The notes: generated by a model from the letters alone, not told the origin. 64,000 bases of DNA from Methanocaldococcus lauensis (GCA_902827205.1 LR792634.1:1-64000); one strand, 5' to 3'; counted from the stretch's first letter, positions 46,652-57,344 are shown. Made by a program: numbers and translations.

Positions 46652-46661
46652 GTGAGACATT

Positions 46662-46958
46662 ATGAAAATAGGTGTTATTGGAGATAGAGAAACAGCCACT
46701 GGGTTTAGATTGGCTGGATTAACTGATGTTTATGAGGTTAAAGATAAGGAAGAGGCAATTAAAGCTCTCAAAGATCTTGAAAATAATGATAATATTGCCT
46801 TCATTATTATAACAGAGAGAATCGCTGAAAATATAAAAGATGAAATAAAAAATATAAACAAGTATATTGTTGAAATTCCTGATAAATATGGAAAAATTGA
46901 GAGAGTTGATCCTATTAAAGAATTGATTAGAAAAGCTATTGGAGTTACTATAAAATAA
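46662..46958 (+). CDS. atpF: A1A0 ATP synthase subunit F
   Basis: A 98-aa central-stalk subunit with a Rossmann-like fold (IGVIGDRETATGFRLAGLTDVYEVKDKEEAI) and a mobile C-terminal helix (IKELIRKAIGVTIK). Starts 11 bases after atpC, with GGTGAGACATT as ribosome site. Confidence 0.95.
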   Translation: MKIGVIGDRETATGFRLAGLTDVYEVKDKEEAIKALKDLENNDNIAFIIITERIAENIKDEIKNINKYIVEIPDKYGKIERVDPIKELIRKAIGVTIK

Positions 46959-46985
46959 AGTTATAACTGTAAAGAGGTTGATAAT

Positions 46986-48749
46986 ATGTCAGTTGTTGGG
47001 AAGATTATTAAAATCGCAGGACCTGTCGTAGTTGCAGAAGGAATGAAAGGAGCACAAATGTATGAAGTCGTTAAAGTAGGAGAAGAAAAATTAACTGGAG
47101 AAATTATTCAATTGCAAGATGATAAGGCAGTTATTCAGGTTTATGAAGAAACCACAGGAATTAAACCAGGAGAACCTGTTGTTGGTACTGGCTCTCCTTT
47201 ATCTGTTGAATTGGGACCAGGAATGTTAAGAGCAATGTACGATGGTATTCAGAGACCATTAACAGCAATTGAAGAAAAAACTGGATCTATCTTTATTCCA
47301 AGAGGTGTTGATGTTCCAGCATTACCAAGAGACATAAAATGGGAATTTAAGCCAGTTGTAAATGAAGGAGATTATGTAGAAGAAGGAGATATTATTGGAA
47401 CTGTTGATGAAACTCCATCAATAGTTCATAAAGTATTAGTACCTGTTGGAGTTAAAGGGAAAATAGTTGAAATAAAGGAAGGAAAATTTACTGTTGAGGA
47501 AACAGTTGCTGTTGTTGAATTAGAAAATGGAGAAAGGAAAGAACTAACTATGATGCAAAAGTGGCCTGTAAGAAAAGGGAGACCATATAAAGAAAAGTTA
47601 CCTCCAAAAATCCCAATGATTACGGGGCAGAGAGTTGAAGATACATTCTTTACATTAGCAAAAGGAGGAACAGCAGCAATTCCTGGACCATTTGGTTCAG
47701 GAAAGACAGTTACTCAGCATCAGTTGGCTAAGTGGTCTGATGCTGATGTTGTCGTTTATATTGGATGTGGAGAAAGAGGAAACGAGATGACAGAGGTTAT
47801 TGAAGAATTCCCACACTTGGAAGATATTAGAACTGGAAATAAGTTAATGGATAGAACTGTATTGATAGCAAATACTTCAAACATGCCTGTAGCAGCAAGA
47901 GAAGCATCAATTTATACAGGAGTTACAATTGCAGAGTACTTTAGAGATATGGGATATGGAGTTTTATTAACAGCAGATTCTACATCAAGATGGGCAGAGG
48001 CTATGAGGGAAATCTCTGGGAGATTAGAAGAGATGCCAGGGGAAGAAGGATATCCAGCATACTTAGCGTCAAGATTGGCACAGTTTTATGAAAGAGCAGG
48101 AAGCGTCGTATGTTTAGGACAAGATAATAGAAAAGGATTCGTTTCAATTGTTGGAGCTGTCTCACCACCAGGAGGAGATTTCTCAGAACCTGTTACCTCA
48201 AACACTCTAAGAATTGTTAAGGTATTTTGGGCATTGGATGCTAACTTAGCAAGAAGAAGACACTTCCCAGCAATAAACTGGTTGCAGAGTTATTCATTAT
48301 ATATTGACGATGTTACAGATTGGTGGCATAAAAATACAGGACCAGATTGGAGACAGCTAAGAGATGAAGCTATGAGTTTATTACAGAAAGAGGCTGAACT
48401 TCAAGAGATCGTTCAGTTAGTTGGACCAGATGCATTGCCAGATAGAGAAAGGGTTATCTTAGAAGTAGCAAGAATGTTAAGAGAAGATTTCTTACAGCAA
48501 GATGCATTTGATGAAGTAGATACTTACTGTCCTCCAATGAAGCAATACTTAATGTTAAAGATAATTATGACCTTCTACCAAGAAGCATTGAAGGCTGTTG
48601 AAAGAGGAGTAGATCCATCTAAAATATTAAAAGTTTCAGTTAAACAAGATATTGCAAGAATGAAATATATTCCACACGAAGAATTTATAAATGTTAAATC
48701 AAAAGAAATCTTAGAGAAAATTAAAAATGAATTGGGATCCTTACAATAA
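46986..48749 (+). CDS. atpA: A1A0 ATP synthase catalytic subunit A
   Basis: A 587-aa catalytic subunit. P-loop [13 protein letters not shown] near residue 235, catalytic Glu in [12 protein letters not shown], Walker B/arginine region [20 protein letters not shown], and the archaeal non-homologous insert (residues about 115-190, [21 protein letters not shown]) are all present. No intein is present. Confidence 0.98.
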   Translation: MSVVGKIIKIAGPVVVAEGMKGAQMYEVVKVGEEKLTGEIIQLQDDKAVIQVYEETTGIKPGEPVVGTGSPLSVELGPGMLRAMYDGIQRPLTAIEEKTGSIFIPRGVDVPALPRDIKWEFKPVVNEGDYVEEGDIIGTVDETPSIVHKVLVPVGVKGKIVEIKEGKFTVEETVAVVELENGERKELTMMQKWPVRKGRPYKEKLPPKIPMITGQRVEDTFFTLAKGGTAAIPGPFGSGKTVTQHQLAKWSDADVVVYIGCGERGNEMTEVIEEFPHLEDIRTGNKLMDRTVLIANTSNMPVAAREASIYTGVTIAEYFRDMGYGVLLTADSTSRWAEAMREISGRLEEMPGEEGYPAYLASRLAQFYERAGSVVCLGQDNRKGFVSIVGAVSPPGGDFSEPVTSNTLRIVKVFWALDANLARRRHFPAINWLQSYSLYIDDVTDWWHKNTGPDWRQLRDEAMSLLQKEAELQEIVQLVGPDALPDRERVILEVARMLREDFLQQDAFDEVDTYCPPMKQYLMLKIIMTFYQEALKAVERGVDPSKILKVSVKQDIARMKYIPHEEFINVKSKEILEKIKNELGSLQ

Positions 48750-48799
48750 TTTAAACCTATTTAATTTTTTTATAAAAACTTTTTATTGAGGTGATGACT

Positions 48800-50200
48800 T
48801 TGGCAACATCTGCTATAGAGTATTCATCAGTTAAAAGTATTGCAGGACCTTTGTTAATTGTAGAGGGAGTAGAAGGAGCAGCATATGGGGAGATAGTTGA
48901 AGTTATATGTCCTGATGGAGAAAAGAGAATGGGACAAGTTTTAGAGGCAAGAGAAGGTTTAGCAGTAGTTCAGGTTTTTGAGGGAACTACTGGGTTGAGT
49001 ACAAATCAAACAAAAGTAAGATTCACAGGAAAAACTGCTAAGATTGGAGTATCAATGGAAATGTTAGGAAGAATATTTAACGGAAGAGGGAAACCTATTG
49101 ATGGAGGACCTGAAATAGTTCCAGAAAAAGAATTAGATATTAATGGATATCCATTAAATCCAGTTTCAAGAAAAGTTCCAAGTGATTTCATCCAGACAGG
49201 AATTTCTACAATTGATGGAATGAACACTCTCGTTAGAGGGCAGAAATTACCGATATTCTCAGGTTCTGGATTACCACACAACCAATTAGCAGCTCAGATT
49301 GCAAGACAGGCAAAAGTTAGAGGAGAAGGAGAAAAGTTTGCTGTCGTCTTTGCAGCTATGGGTATTACCTCAGAAGAGGCTAACTATTTCATGGAAGAAT
49401 TTAGAAAAACTGGTGCATTAGAGAGGGCTGTAGTCTTTATAAACTTAGCTAACGACCCATCAATTGAAAGAATATTAACTCCAAGACTTGCTTTAACTGT
49501 CGCTGAATATTTAGCTTATGAAAAAGATATGCACGTTCTCGTTATTTTAACTGATATGACAAACTACTGTGAGGCTTTGAGAGAAATCTCCGCCGCAAGA
49601 AACGAGGTTCCAGGAAGAAGAGGATATCCAGGTTACATGTATACTGACTTAGCTACAATCTATGAAAGAGCAGGAAGAGTTAAAGGTAGAAATGGAACAA
49701 TAACTCAAATTCCAATCTTAACAATGCCTCATGATGATATAACACACCCAATTCCTGACTTAACAGGATATATTACAGAGGGACAAATTGTATTGTCAAG
49801 AGAATTACATAGAAAAGGTATCTATCCGCCAGTAGATGTCCTTCCATCATTGTCAAGATTAGCTGGAAATGGACAAGGACCAGGTAAAACAAGAGAAGAC
49901 CATAAAAAAGTAGTTAACCAAGCATATGCGGCATATGCAGAGGGTAGAAGTTTAAGGGACTTAGTTGCAGTCGTTGGGGAAGAGGCATTAACAGACAGAG
50001 ATAGAGCATACTTAAAATTCGCTGACGAATTTGAAAAGAGATTTGTTAAACAGGGAATAGATGAAGATAGAAGTATTGAGGAAACTCTTGACTTATTGTG
50101 GGAGTTATTAGCAATATTACCAGAAGAAGAGTTGAAGAGAGTAGATAGAGAATTAATTGAAAAATACCATCCAAAGTATAGGAAAAAACAAAATCAATAA
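48800..50200 (+). CDS. atpB: A1A0 ATP synthase regulatory subunit B
   Basis: A 466-aa non-catalytic nucleotide-binding subunit. The degenerate P-loop [18 protein letters not shown] near residue 155, the arginine-finger stretch [43 protein letters not shown], and the C-terminal helical domain are standard. Start TTG 48800 is five bases from GGTGA; the preceding in-frame GTG and ATG lie inside the ribosome site. Last gene of the cluster; subunit D is not encoded here. Confidence 0.97.
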   Translation: MATSAIEYSSVKSIAGPLLIVEGVEGAAYGEIVEVICPDGEKRMGQVLEAREGLAVVQVFEGTTGLSTNQTKVRFTGKTAKIGVSMEMLGRIFNGRGKPIDGGPEIVPEKELDINGYPLNPVSRKVPSDFIQTGISTIDGMNTLVRGQKLPIFSGSGLPHNQLAAQIARQAKVRGEGEKFAVVFAAMGITSEEANYFMEEFRKTGALERAVVFINLANDPSIERILTPRLALTVAEYLAYEKDMHVLVILTDMTNYCEALREISAARNEVPGRRGYPGYMYTDLATIYERAGRVKGRNGTITQIPILTMPHDDITHPIPDLTGYITEGQIVLSRELHRKGIYPPVDVLPSLSRLAGNGQGPGKTREDHKKVVNQAYAAYAEGRSLRDLVAVVGEEALTDRDRAYLKFADEFEKRFVKQGIDEDRSIEETLDLLWELLAILPEEELKRVDRELIEKYHPKYRKKQNQ

Positions 50201-50219
50201 TTCTTAAATCTATTTAATT

Positions 50220-50600
50220 TTATATTTCATCTTCAAACTCTACTGTTACATTTTTTATATTAAATTCTTTACCTCCAGATAGTTTTAATCTCATACTGTT
50301 ACACTTTGGGCAGTATATTTCAAATTCATCTACTATTTTTACATCCCCTTCATAACCACAATCTAAGCATTTACATTTTGGTTTTATAAATTCAACATTA
50401 ATTTTAGCCCCTTTACAGACAGTTCCCTCTGCAATAACATCAAAAGCAAATTTTAACTGTTCAACATTTATAAAAGTTAATTCTCCTATTTCTAAGTTTA
50501 TTTCACTAACTTTTTTTATCTTTCTACCTTTTTCTTCTTCTTTTTTTATACTATTTAAAATAGCCTCAAGCATTGCTGTGGCATAAGACAATTCGTGCAT
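50220..50600 (-). CDS. hypA: Hydrogenase nickel-incorporation protein HypA
   Basis: A 126-aa nickel/zinc metallochaperone that, with HypB, loads nickel into hydrogenases. Nickel-binding N-terminus MHEL is intact. The zinc site has C-x2-C pairs CKCLDCGYEG and CPKCNSM. Convergent with the ATP synthase operon, 19 bases from the atpB stop. Confidence 0.94.
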   Translation of the reverse strand: MHELSYATAMLEAILNSIKKEEEKGRKIKKVSEINLEIGELTFINVEQLKFAFDVIAEGTVCKGAKINVEFIKPKCKCLDCGYEGDVKIVDEFEIYCPKCNSMRLKLSGGKEFNIKNVTVEFEDEI

Positions 50601-50616
50601 ATTTATCCCAATTTTT

Positions 50617-51069
50617 TTATTCGATTGAAAGATATTCTTTAATAATTTCTTTAACTTTTTCTTCTTTATTTTTTGGAGAGAATATTTTAAAGTTAAAAAC
50701 TACTCTAATGACATCATCTCCATCCATAACTTTACATTTTCCTAAATAAGCCTTTTGCTTATCAAATCTAACATAAAATTTGTTATCTTCTATTCTAAGA
50801 TGTAAATCTTTTTTTAATTTATTTATATTTCTTTCATCTGATTTTATTAAATCTATAATATGATTAAATATTTTTTTTGCCTCTTTTCCTTCAACATTTA
50901 CATTTATAATTTTTATTGGATTTCTAAAGTAACCTTCTGTCTCAACAACTTCCAAGTTTATTTTTTCCTCATCAACATCCTCTGGAATAAAAAATTCTAT
51001 AGCCTCTAAAACCTTATCTTCATCTTCAGTAGCATGAACTATAGCACTAATTTTTATAGAATTAAGCAT
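50617..51069 (-). CDS. Predicted RNA-binding protein (COG1325-like)
   Basis: 150 aa, alpha/beta. Members of this group (archaeal exosome-associated or DUF54 RNA-binding proteins) share an early IKISAIVHATEDEDKVLEAIEFF and a middle VVETEGYFRNPIKIINVNVEGKEAKKIF. The family is predicted to bind RNA; a direct role is not established. It ends 16 bases upstream of hypA on the same strand. Confidence 0.75.
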   Translation of the reverse strand: MLNSIKISAIVHATEDEDKVLEAIEFFIPEDVDEEKINLEVVETEGYFRNPIKIINVNVEGKEAKKIFNHIIDLIKSDERNINKLKKDLHLRIEDNKFYVRFDKQKAYLGKCKVMDGDDVIRVVFNFKIFSPKNKEEKVKEIIKEYLSIE

Positions 51070-51168
51070 ATATTAACACCCATAACAGTTGTTTTAAAGA
51101 TTAAAAATACAAAGAATAAAAACTTTAAAAAAATAAAAGTTTAAAAATAAAAAATAAAAATTATTTGG

Positions 51169-51435
51169 TTATGGTTTTGCTAAAACAATCTCTATTGTTG
51201 AAACATTAACCTCCCTACCGTCTGGATTTTTTACCTTGTCAGTTCCTATTTCTATTTTTTTAATTTTAATATCTTTAATAAATCTGTTTCTTATCATCTC
51301 TGCAACATCTACTGCCTTATTAATTGCCTTTCCTCTCGCCTTTATTACTACTTCGTCATTATTTGTCAATTGTGTTAAAACTGCTAAAACATAGTTCATC
51401 ACTGGCTTCTTCCCTATTAATACTACATTGTCCAT
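51169..51435 (-). CDS. albA: Chromatin protein Alba
   Basis: An 88-aa DNA/RNA-binding dimeric architectural protein. The conserved [21 protein letters not shown] contains the DNA-contacting lysine pair, followed by [22 protein letters not shown]. Homologues start at [11 protein letters not shown], that is ATG 51435; an in-frame ATG at 51486 would add 17 residues derived from an AT-rich tandem repeat and is rejected. Its leader carries two copies of a 15-base repeat. Confidence 0.93.
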   Translation of the reverse strand: MDNVVLIGKKPVMNYVLAVLTQLTNNDEVVIKARGKAINKAVDVAEMIRNRFIKDIKIKKIEIGTDKVKNPDGREVNVSTIEIVLAKP

Positions 51436-51450
51436 ACTCTCAACCTTTTG

Positions 51451-51480
51451 TATGTTTTTATTATGTATGTTTTTATTATT
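51451..51480 (-). repeat. Tandem 15-mer in the alba leader
   Basis: On the plus strand TATGTTTTTATTATG (51451-51465) is followed by TATGTTTTTATTATT (51466-51480), differing at one base. It lies 16-45 bases before the alba start, within the likely 5' leader, between a TATA-like block near 51508-51520 and the ribosome site. Confidence 0.6.
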
Positions 51481-51502
51481 AGGCATAGAGATAAATAAAC
51501 AA

Positions 51503-52423
51503 TTACCTATTTATATTTTTTTTATCTTTCATCCAGTTAATTACTCTTTTTATTCCCTCTCTTAAATCAGTTTCTGACTTCCAACCTAATGATTTAGCTT
51601 TTTCTATATTTAAATAAATCCTATAGATTTCTCCCTCTCTTGGTTTGTCATAAATTGGATTTCCTTTAAAACCCATTTCATTTTTTATAATATTATAAAG
51701 CTCATTTATAGAAGTTTCTTTACCAGTTCCTATATTAACTATCTCATTTTTCCAGTTAAATGCCATTAAGTTGGCTTTAACGACATCTTTGACATATACA
51801 AAATCTCTTGTTTGATTCCCATCTCCAAAAATAATAGGACTTTGATTCTTTAACATTCTATCTATAAAGATACTAATAACGCCAGCATCTCCTTTTGGAT
51901 CTTGCCTTTCCCCATATACATTTGAATATCTTAAAATACAATATTTCAATCCATACAATCTATTGTATAATTTTATATACTCTTCTCCACAGTATTTACT
52001 TAAACCATAAGGAGATAATGGATTTATTGGATGATTTTCATCTACTGGGAGATAGTTTGGTTCTCCATATATACCTACAGAAGAAGCATATATTATTTTA
52101 TTAATGTCATATTTTCTCATTAATTCTAATAAATTTAATGTTCCTAAAATATTTGTATCAGCATCATATATTGGATTTTCTATAGATGTTCTTACATTTA
52201 TTTGAGCTGATTGATGAATGACTAATTCTAAATCTTTAAAATTGATTTTTTCATCTAAATCTTTATTTCTTATATCTGCATTAACGAATTCTGCCTTAGG
52301 ATTTATATTATCTTTATTACCAGTAGTTAAATTATCTAAAATTATAACATCATAGTTTTTTTTAATAAGTTCATCCACTATATGGCTACCTATAAATCCT
52401 GCCCCACCTGTAACTAATATCAT
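51503..52423 (-). CDS. NAD-dependent sugar-nucleotide epimerase (GalE-like)
   Basis: A 306-aa extended SDR enzyme acting on UDP-sugars, probably UDP-glucose or UDP-N-acetylglucosamine 4-epimerase. Rossmann motif [14 protein letters not shown] at the N-terminus, catalytic Ser in [12 protein letters not shown] and Tyr/Lys in [15 protein letters not shown]. Used for surface glycans. Two ATGs in tandem follow GGTGG; the second (52423) has the usual spacing. Confidence 0.9.
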   Translation of the reverse strand: MILVTGGAGFIGSHIVDELIKKNYDVIILDNLTTGNKDNINPKAEFVNADIRNKDLDEKINFKDLELVIHQSAQINVRTSIENPIYDADTNILGTLNLLELMRKYDINKIIYASSVGIYGEPNYLPVDENHPINPLSPYGLSKYCGEEYIKLYNRLYGLKYCILRYSNVYGERQDPKGDAGVISIFIDRMLKNQSPIIFGDGNQTRDFVYVKDVVKANLMAFNWKNEIVNIGTGKETSINELYNIIKNEMGFKGNPIYDKPREGEIYRIYLNIEKAKSLGWKSETDLREGIKRVINWMKDKKNINR

Positions 52424-52447
52424 CATCTCCACCAAAAAATTAATTAT

Positions 52448-53542
52448 TTATAGCATTTCAATAAGTTTTTTTCCAGCCTCTTCCATAGAGGTTTCATAAG
52501 GAATTCCATGCTCTTCTAAAATCTTCTTACCAATTTCCTCATTAGTTCCCATCATTCTAACAGCAAATTTTATATTTGGATGCTCTTTTAGAACTTCAAT
52601 AATTCCTTTTGCAACTTCATCACATCTTGTTATTCCTCCTAATATGTTAATAAATATTCCTTTAACATTTTTATTTTCTAAAACTTTTTTTAGAGCCAAT
52701 TTTACTGTTTTAGTATCAGCCCCTCCACCAATGTCTAAGAAGCACGCTGGTTTTCTGCCGAGGTTGTTAATTATATCCATACTTGCCAATGTTAAACCAG
52801 CTCCATTACCTATAACAGCAACATCTCCATCTAATTCAACATACGCAAATGGTAATTTTTCTTTGTTTTTGTATTCCTCAAACATTTCATAATTATGTCT
52901 AAATGAGGCATCATCATCTAAATGAAGGACTGCATCAGCGGCATAAACATTTCCATCCTTAGTTATAACTAAAGGATTTATTTCAACCATTGTTGCATCT
53001 AAATCTTTAAAGATTTTGTATAATTTATAGATTATATCAGCAACTTTACCAATCTCACTACTTGGTAACTTAGCATCTTTAACTATCCATCTTGCTATAT
53101 ATGGTAGGAAAGGTTTTTTGATGTCAATGTGGTATTTTATAATCTTTTCTGGCTCTCTTTCTGCAACTTCTTCAATATCTACTCCCCCTTCAGTTGAGAA
53201 AATAACTAACGGTTTTTTAGCGTCTCTATCAATAATAATTGATACATAGTATTCTTTCTCTATTGGTAATTTTTCTTCAACAAGAATTTTTTCTACCTTT
53301 TCTCCTTTAATTTCTTTGTTAAACAACTCTTCAGCCTTCTTTATAAATTCTTCTTTGTTTGATGCAAATAATATTCCTCCTGCTTTTCCTCTTCCACCAA
53401 CTAAAACCTGAGCTTTTAAAACAACTTCTTTATCAACATTTATGCTGTTTAAATCATCTCCTTTATTTATTAAAAAACTTTCTGGAACTGGAATTCCATA
53501 CTCTTTAAATATTTTCTTTGCCTCATATTCATGTAGTTTCAT
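52448..53542 (-). CDS. sucC: Succinyl-CoA synthetase beta subunit
   Basis: A 364-aa ATP-grasp subunit of the ADP-forming enzyme, part of the incomplete reductive TCA path to 2-oxoglutarate. Motifs are LKAQVLVGGRGKAGGI near residue 45, VEINPLVITKDGNVYAADAVLHLDD near 195, GNGAGLTLASMDIINNLG near 245 and NILGGITRCDEVAKGI near 300. The alpha subunit is not in the window. Confidence 0.96.
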   Translation of the reverse strand: MKLHEYEAKKIFKEYGIPVPESFLINKGDDLNSINVDKEVVLKAQVLVGGRGKAGGILFASNKEEFIKKAEELFNKEIKGEKVEKILVEEKLPIEKEYYVSIIIDRDAKKPLVIFSTEGGVDIEEVAEREPEKIIKYHIDIKKPFLPYIARWIVKDAKLPSSEIGKVADIIYKLYKIFKDLDATMVEINPLVITKDGNVYAADAVLHLDDDASFRHNYEMFEEYKNKEKLPFAYVELDGDVAVIGNGAGLTLASMDIINNLGRKPACFLDIGGGADTKTVKLALKKVLENKNVKGIFINILGGITRCDEVAKGIIEVLKEHPNIKFAVRMMGTNEEIGKKILEEHGIPYETSMEEAGKKLIEML

Positions 53543-53617
53543 TTTACCACCTTAAATATTATCTCATATACAAAAAGTTTTATTACAAACAACCATATAA
53601 AAACTTGGTGATACATA

Positions 53618-54400
53618 ATGGAGATTCCAAAAACACATCCAAGGTATGAATCTTTAATGAAGAGAGAAAAAATTATTGAAGCACTAAATAAAGGGATTTT
53701 AGCTAAAGCTGGGCTAATAGCTCACGGTAGAGGAGAGACATTTGACTATTTAATTGGAGAAAAAACTACACCAATAGCTTTAAAATCAATAAAGGTGGCG
53801 GCGGCATATTTAGTTTTAGCTAAAAATCCAGTGATAAGTGTTAATGGTAATACAGTAGCATTGGCTATAGATGAAGTTGTTGAACTTGCAAAAGAATTGA
53901 ATGGAAAAATAGAAGTTAATTTATTTTATAGAACTAAGGAGAGAGAGTTGGCTATAAAAAAAGCATTTGAAGAGAAATTTAAAGAGGATATAGAGACAGG
54001 AAAGATAAAAATTTTGGGTATTGAAGATGCCAATAAAAAAATTCCAAACTTAGACAGCTTGAGAGGAAAGGTTTCAGAGGAAGGTATATTTAGTGCGGAT
54101 GTTGTTTTAGTTCCATTAGAAGATGGGGATAGAGCAGAGGCTTTAGTTAATATGGGAAAAAAAGTAATATCAATAGATTTAAATCCACTATCAAGAACTG
54201 CAAGAAAATCTACTATAACAATAGTTGATGAATTAACAAGGGCTCTACCTCTACTAATCAAATATGTTAGAGAATTTAAAAATAAAGATAGAGAAGAGCT
54301 TTTAAAAATCATTGATAGTTTTGACAATATGAAGAATTTAAAAGAGATGATTGACTACATTGCTGAAAGATTAAAAAATTTGAGCTTAGAGGAGTTATAA
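53618..54400 (+). CDS. 4-phosphopantoate-beta-alanine ligase
   Basis: A 260-aa archaeal phosphopantothenate synthetase (COG1701), part of the archaeal route to CoA in place of bacterial PanC. The characteristic start [53 protein letters not shown] and [27 protein letters not shown] are all present. Start follows GGTGATACATA. Divergent from sucC. Confidence 0.9.
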   Translation: MEIPKTHPRYESLMKREKIIEALNKGILAKAGLIAHGRGETFDYLIGEKTTPIALKSIKVAAAYLVLAKNPVISVNGNTVALAIDEVVELAKELNGKIEVNLFYRTKERELAIKKAFEEKFKEDIETGKIKILGIEDANKKIPNLDSLRGKVSEEGIFSADVVLVPLEDGDRAEALVNMGKKVISIDLNPLSRTARKSTITIVDELTRALPLLIKYVREFKNKDREELLKIIDSFDNMKNLKEMIDYIAERLKNLSLEEL

Positions 54401-54460
54401 AATATATTATCATCAACTAAAATCTTTAAATCATTTATTAAACTTTACTCTGGGATATAC

Positions 54461-55180
54461 ATGAGGATTGTTTGGTGCATAACAGGAGCGGGACATTTAT
54501 TAAGGGAGAGTTTTGAAGTTATGAAAAAATTGAAGGAAGAGATTGAAGATTTAAAAGTAACTACTTTAATCTCAAGAGCTGGAGAGGAAGTTGTAAAGAT
54601 GTATGGTTTATTTGAAGAATTAAAATATATCTCCAATGGAAATTATTATGAAGAGTTAATTTTAGAGAGAGAACATCCTTATTCATCTCCAATTACTGGA
54701 AGATTAAGCTTAGGAAAATATGATTATTTAATATCCTCTCCAACATCTGGAAATACGGTTGCTAAAGTCGTTAATGGCATAGCCGACAGTTTAGTAACAA
54801 ATGCAATTGCACAGGCTGGAAAAGGTTTCGTTAAATCGTTAATAGTCCCTGTTGATTACAAAGAGGGTATTGTTATTACTAAACTTCCATACTCCATAGA
54901 CAGAGAAAAATGCAAACTCTGCTTAAAATGCATAAAAGTTTGTCCTAATGGAGCTATAATTAAAAGAGATAACTTTGTTGAAATATACTTACCAAAATGT
55001 GTAGGTTGTGGAAAATGTAAAGAAATCTGCCAATATAATGCAATAATTGAAGGAAAAGAGATTAAAATGAGAGTTAGAAAAATAGACGCCAAAAATACTA
55101 AAAAATTAAAAGAATTAGAAGATGTTATTGTATTAAAGCATCCTTATGAGATTTTAGACTTTTTTGGAATCTATAAATAA
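54461..55180 (+). CDS. Archaeoflavoprotein with ferredoxin domain (DmrX-like)
   Basis: 239 aa. The N-terminal flavoprotein half (RIVWCITGAGHLLRESFEVM, SSPTSGNTVAKVVNGIADSLVTNAIAQAGKG) binds FMN. The C-terminal part carries two 4Fe-4S motifs, CKLCLKCIKVCPNGAI and CVGCGKCKEICQYNAI. This layout is that of the acceptor-type dihydromethanopterin reductase DmrX of methanogens. It would complete tetrahydromethanopterin synthesis with ferredoxin-like electron input. The identity is by architecture only. Confidence 0.78.
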   Translation: MRIVWCITGAGHLLRESFEVMKKLKEEIEDLKVTTLISRAGEEVVKMYGLFEELKYISNGNYYEELILEREHPYSSPITGRLSLGKYDYLISSPTSGNTVAKVVNGIADSLVTNAIAQAGKGFVKSLIVPVDYKEGIVITKLPYSIDREKCKLCLKCIKVCPNGAIIKRDNFVEIYLPKCVGCGKCKEICQYNAIIEGKEIKMRVRKIDAKNTKKLKELEDVIVLKHPYEILDFFGIYK

Positions 55181-55204
55181 AAATTAATTTTACGAGGGAT
55201 TTTT

Positions 55205-55618
55205 ATGGAATTTATTATCAAAGCTAAGGGTCACAAAAATATTTCAGCAAATCATAAAACAACCTTGGAGATTACAAAAGAAAACTATCTAACTCCTACA
55301 GGACATTGCATTATAGGAATAGAGGCAGATAAATCCATGTTAGATTTTAGAGAAGAATTTAAAGAAAAACTTAGAAATGCTAAAAAAATCATTGTAGAGA
55401 TTGAAGTTGAAGGAATAAAAGATACAATAATAGGAGAGGGGCATAAAGATTTAATTTTAAACCATCCAACAGACATTGTTATTAGAAAGAGTAATTATAT
55501 ATGCCCAAGAACATTAATGATTAATGCAAATAAATCAGCAAAAGATATTAATAGAGAGATAGTAAAAAAATTAAAAGAAGGTAAAGAGCTTATTTTCAAA
55601 ATAAAAATAGAAGAATAA
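55205..55618 (+). CDS. DUF371 protein
   Basis: 137 aa, conserved in Euryarchaeota as DUF371, no experimentally known function. Two similar halves can be seen: KGHKNISANHKTTLEITKENYLTPTGHCIIGIEADKS and EGHKDLILNHPTDIVIRKSNYICPRTLMINANKS. The shared GHK.(I/L)...H.T.(L/I).I pattern suggests an internal duplication with histidines in equivalent places, possibly a metal or nucleotide site. It starts 24 bases after the flavoprotein gene on the same strand. Confidence 0.85.
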   Translation: MEFIIKAKGHKNISANHKTTLEITKENYLTPTGHCIIGIEADKSMLDFREEFKEKLRNAKKIIVEIEVEGIKDTIIGEGHKDLILNHPTDIVIRKSNYICPRTLMINANKSAKDINREIVKKLKEGKELIFKIKIEE

Positions 55619-55779
55619 TTAATATTTTTTGGGAATAAATGTCTTTTTATTGGATACAACTATTTTCAATATTAAACCAAATATTTTTATACTATCAAAA
55701 CTAATGGATTAGAAGATGCTGAAATCTCTTTTTTGGCATCAATATATAGTAGAACAAATTTTAGTAGGATGTGAAATAA

Positions 55780-56919
55780 ATGAATTTTAACGACTTAAAC
55801 TTATCAGAAAATACCTTAAATGCTATTAAAAATAAAGGCTTTAACAAGCCAACTGATATTCAGACAAAAGTTATTCCTTTATTTTTAAATGAAAATTGTA
55901 ATATTGTGGCACAAGCAAGAACTGGTAGTGGGAAAACTGCCTCATTTGGAATACCATTAGTTGATCTTATAGACGAAAACTCTAAATTATCTGCAATTAT
56001 TTTAACACCTACGAGAGAATTGGCAATTCAAGTTGCAGATGAAATAGAATCACTAAAAGGAAACAAAAATTTAAAAATTGCTAAAATTTATGGTGGAAAG
56101 CCAATATATCCACAAATTAAAGATTTAAAAAACGCTAACATAGTTGTAGGAACACCGGGAAGAATTTTAGACCACATAAATAGAGGCACCATAAATTTGA
56201 AGAATGTTAAATACTTCATATTAGATGAAGCTGACGAAATGCTGGATATGGGATTTATTGAAGATGTTGAAAAAATTTTAAATTCATGCAATAATAAAAA
56301 TAAAAGAATCCTTTTGTTTTCAGCAACGATGCCAGAAAAGATATTAAATCTCTGTAAAAAATATATGAAAAGCTATGAATTTGTAAAGGTTAAAACTACT
56401 ACAAATATTGATCAGAGTTTTATTGAAACTAAGGAAAATGAAAGATTTAAAACATTATGTAAATTATTAAAAAATAATGAATTTTATGGGTTGGTTTTTT
56501 GCAATACTAAAAAAGATACTAAAGAGTTAAAGAATAAATTGAGAGATATTGGTTTTAAAGCAGAAGCAATACATGGAGATTTAAAACAACCAAGAAGAGA
56601 AAAGATAATAAGATTGTTTAAACAAAAAAGAATTAAAATTTTAATAGCTACAGATGTAATGTGCAGAGGTATTGATGTTAATGATTTAAAATGTGTAATT
56701 AACTATCATCTACCTCAAAACCCAAGAGCATATATGCATAGAATTGGAAGAACTGGAAGAGTTGATAAAAAGGGAACATCAATAACTATTATTACTAAAA
56801 GGGAGTATAGGAAGTTAAAATATATTGAAAAAACATATAAAATAAAGATTAAAAGACATAAACTAAACTATTCTAAACAAATAAAAAAAGTAGAGAATAA
56901 AAACAACCTACATAAATAA
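55780..56919 (+). CDS. DEAD-box RNA helicase
   Basis: 379 aa. Full motif set: Q motif GFNKPTDIQTKVIP, I ARTGSGKT, Ia PTRELAIQ, II DEAD, III SATMP, IV VFCNTKKDT, V ATDVMCRGID, VI HRIGRTGRVDKKG. The homologue MJ0669 is a compact model DEAD-box enzyme of similar length and sequence. The C-terminal KIKIKRHKLNYSKQIKKVENKNNLHK is a short basic tail that may bind RNA. Upstream leader of 160 bases contains GATGC/GCATC arms near 55714-55740. Confidence 0.95.
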   Translation: MNFNDLNLSENTLNAIKNKGFNKPTDIQTKVIPLFLNENCNIVAQARTGSGKTASFGIPLVDLIDENSKLSAIILTPTRELAIQVADEIESLKGNKNLKIAKIYGGKPIYPQIKDLKNANIVVGTPGRILDHINRGTINLKNVKYFILDEADEMLDMGFIEDVEKILNSCNNKNKRILLFSATMPEKILNLCKKYMKSYEFVKVKTTTNIDQSFIETKENERFKTLCKLLKNNEFYGLVFCNTKKDTKELKNKLRDIGFKAEAIHGDLKQPRREKIIRLFKQKRIKILIATDVMCRGIDVNDLKCVINYHLPQNPRAYMHRIGRTGRVDKKGTSITIITKREYRKLKYIEKTYKIKIKRHKLNYSKQIKKVENKNNLHK

Positions 56920-56947
56920 ATATATAACTATATGCAAGAAATTTATA

Positions 56948-56970
56948 AATAATAGATGTTATCTATTATT
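56948..56970 (+). terminator. Hairpin downstream of the helicase gene
   Basis: AATAATAGAT (56948-56957) and ATCTATTATT (56961-56970) are perfect 10-base arms with loop GTT, 29 bases after the helicase stop. No T run follows directly, so termination is possible but not certain. AT-only pairing would be weak at high temperature. Confidence 0.35.
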
Positions 56971-57094
56971 AAGTAAATTCTATTTATTTAGTTTTTAATT
57001 TATATTTAAGATTTGTTGAATTTATTTTAGGTAATTTTGTTTTGTTATTATTACTATATTGTCAATATTATTGTTAATGTTTGGTGACATTATT

Positions 57095-57325
57095 ATGAAT
57101 AATGTAAATAATGTAAATGTAGAGAAAATCTTGGAAGATTTAAAAATTATCAATTCCAAAGCAAGATATATGGGTATTAAAATTGTATTAGTGCGGCATA
57201 TAATTGAACCTCATATTAACAATGAAAAAATAATGCATAAGATATTAAAATCAACAGAAAATAGCGAATTATATAACTTAATTTTATTATCATGCCCTAA
57301 GTTAAAATATTCTCTAAAAAAATAA
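57095..57325 (+). CDS. Small unknown protein
   Basis: 76 aa, no family recognised. Helical, with conserved-looking [40 protein letters not shown] and C-terminal [16 protein letters not shown] 57095 follows GGTGACATTATT, a good ribosome site; the frame is open a further 12 codons upstream. The good site and normal codon use make it likely to be real, but length alone would not prove it. Confidence 0.5.
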   Translation: MNNVNNVNVEKILEDLKIINSKARYMGIKIVLVRHIIEPHINNEKIMHKILKSTENSELYNLILLSCPKLKYSLKK

Positions 57326-57344
57326 AAAATTAGTTAATTAAATA

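Noticed and set aside
55714-55740. Riboswitch upstream of the DEAD-box helicase
   Set aside because: Only a five-base stem (GATGC/GCATC) is visible in an AT-rich leader; no conserved core was recognised.
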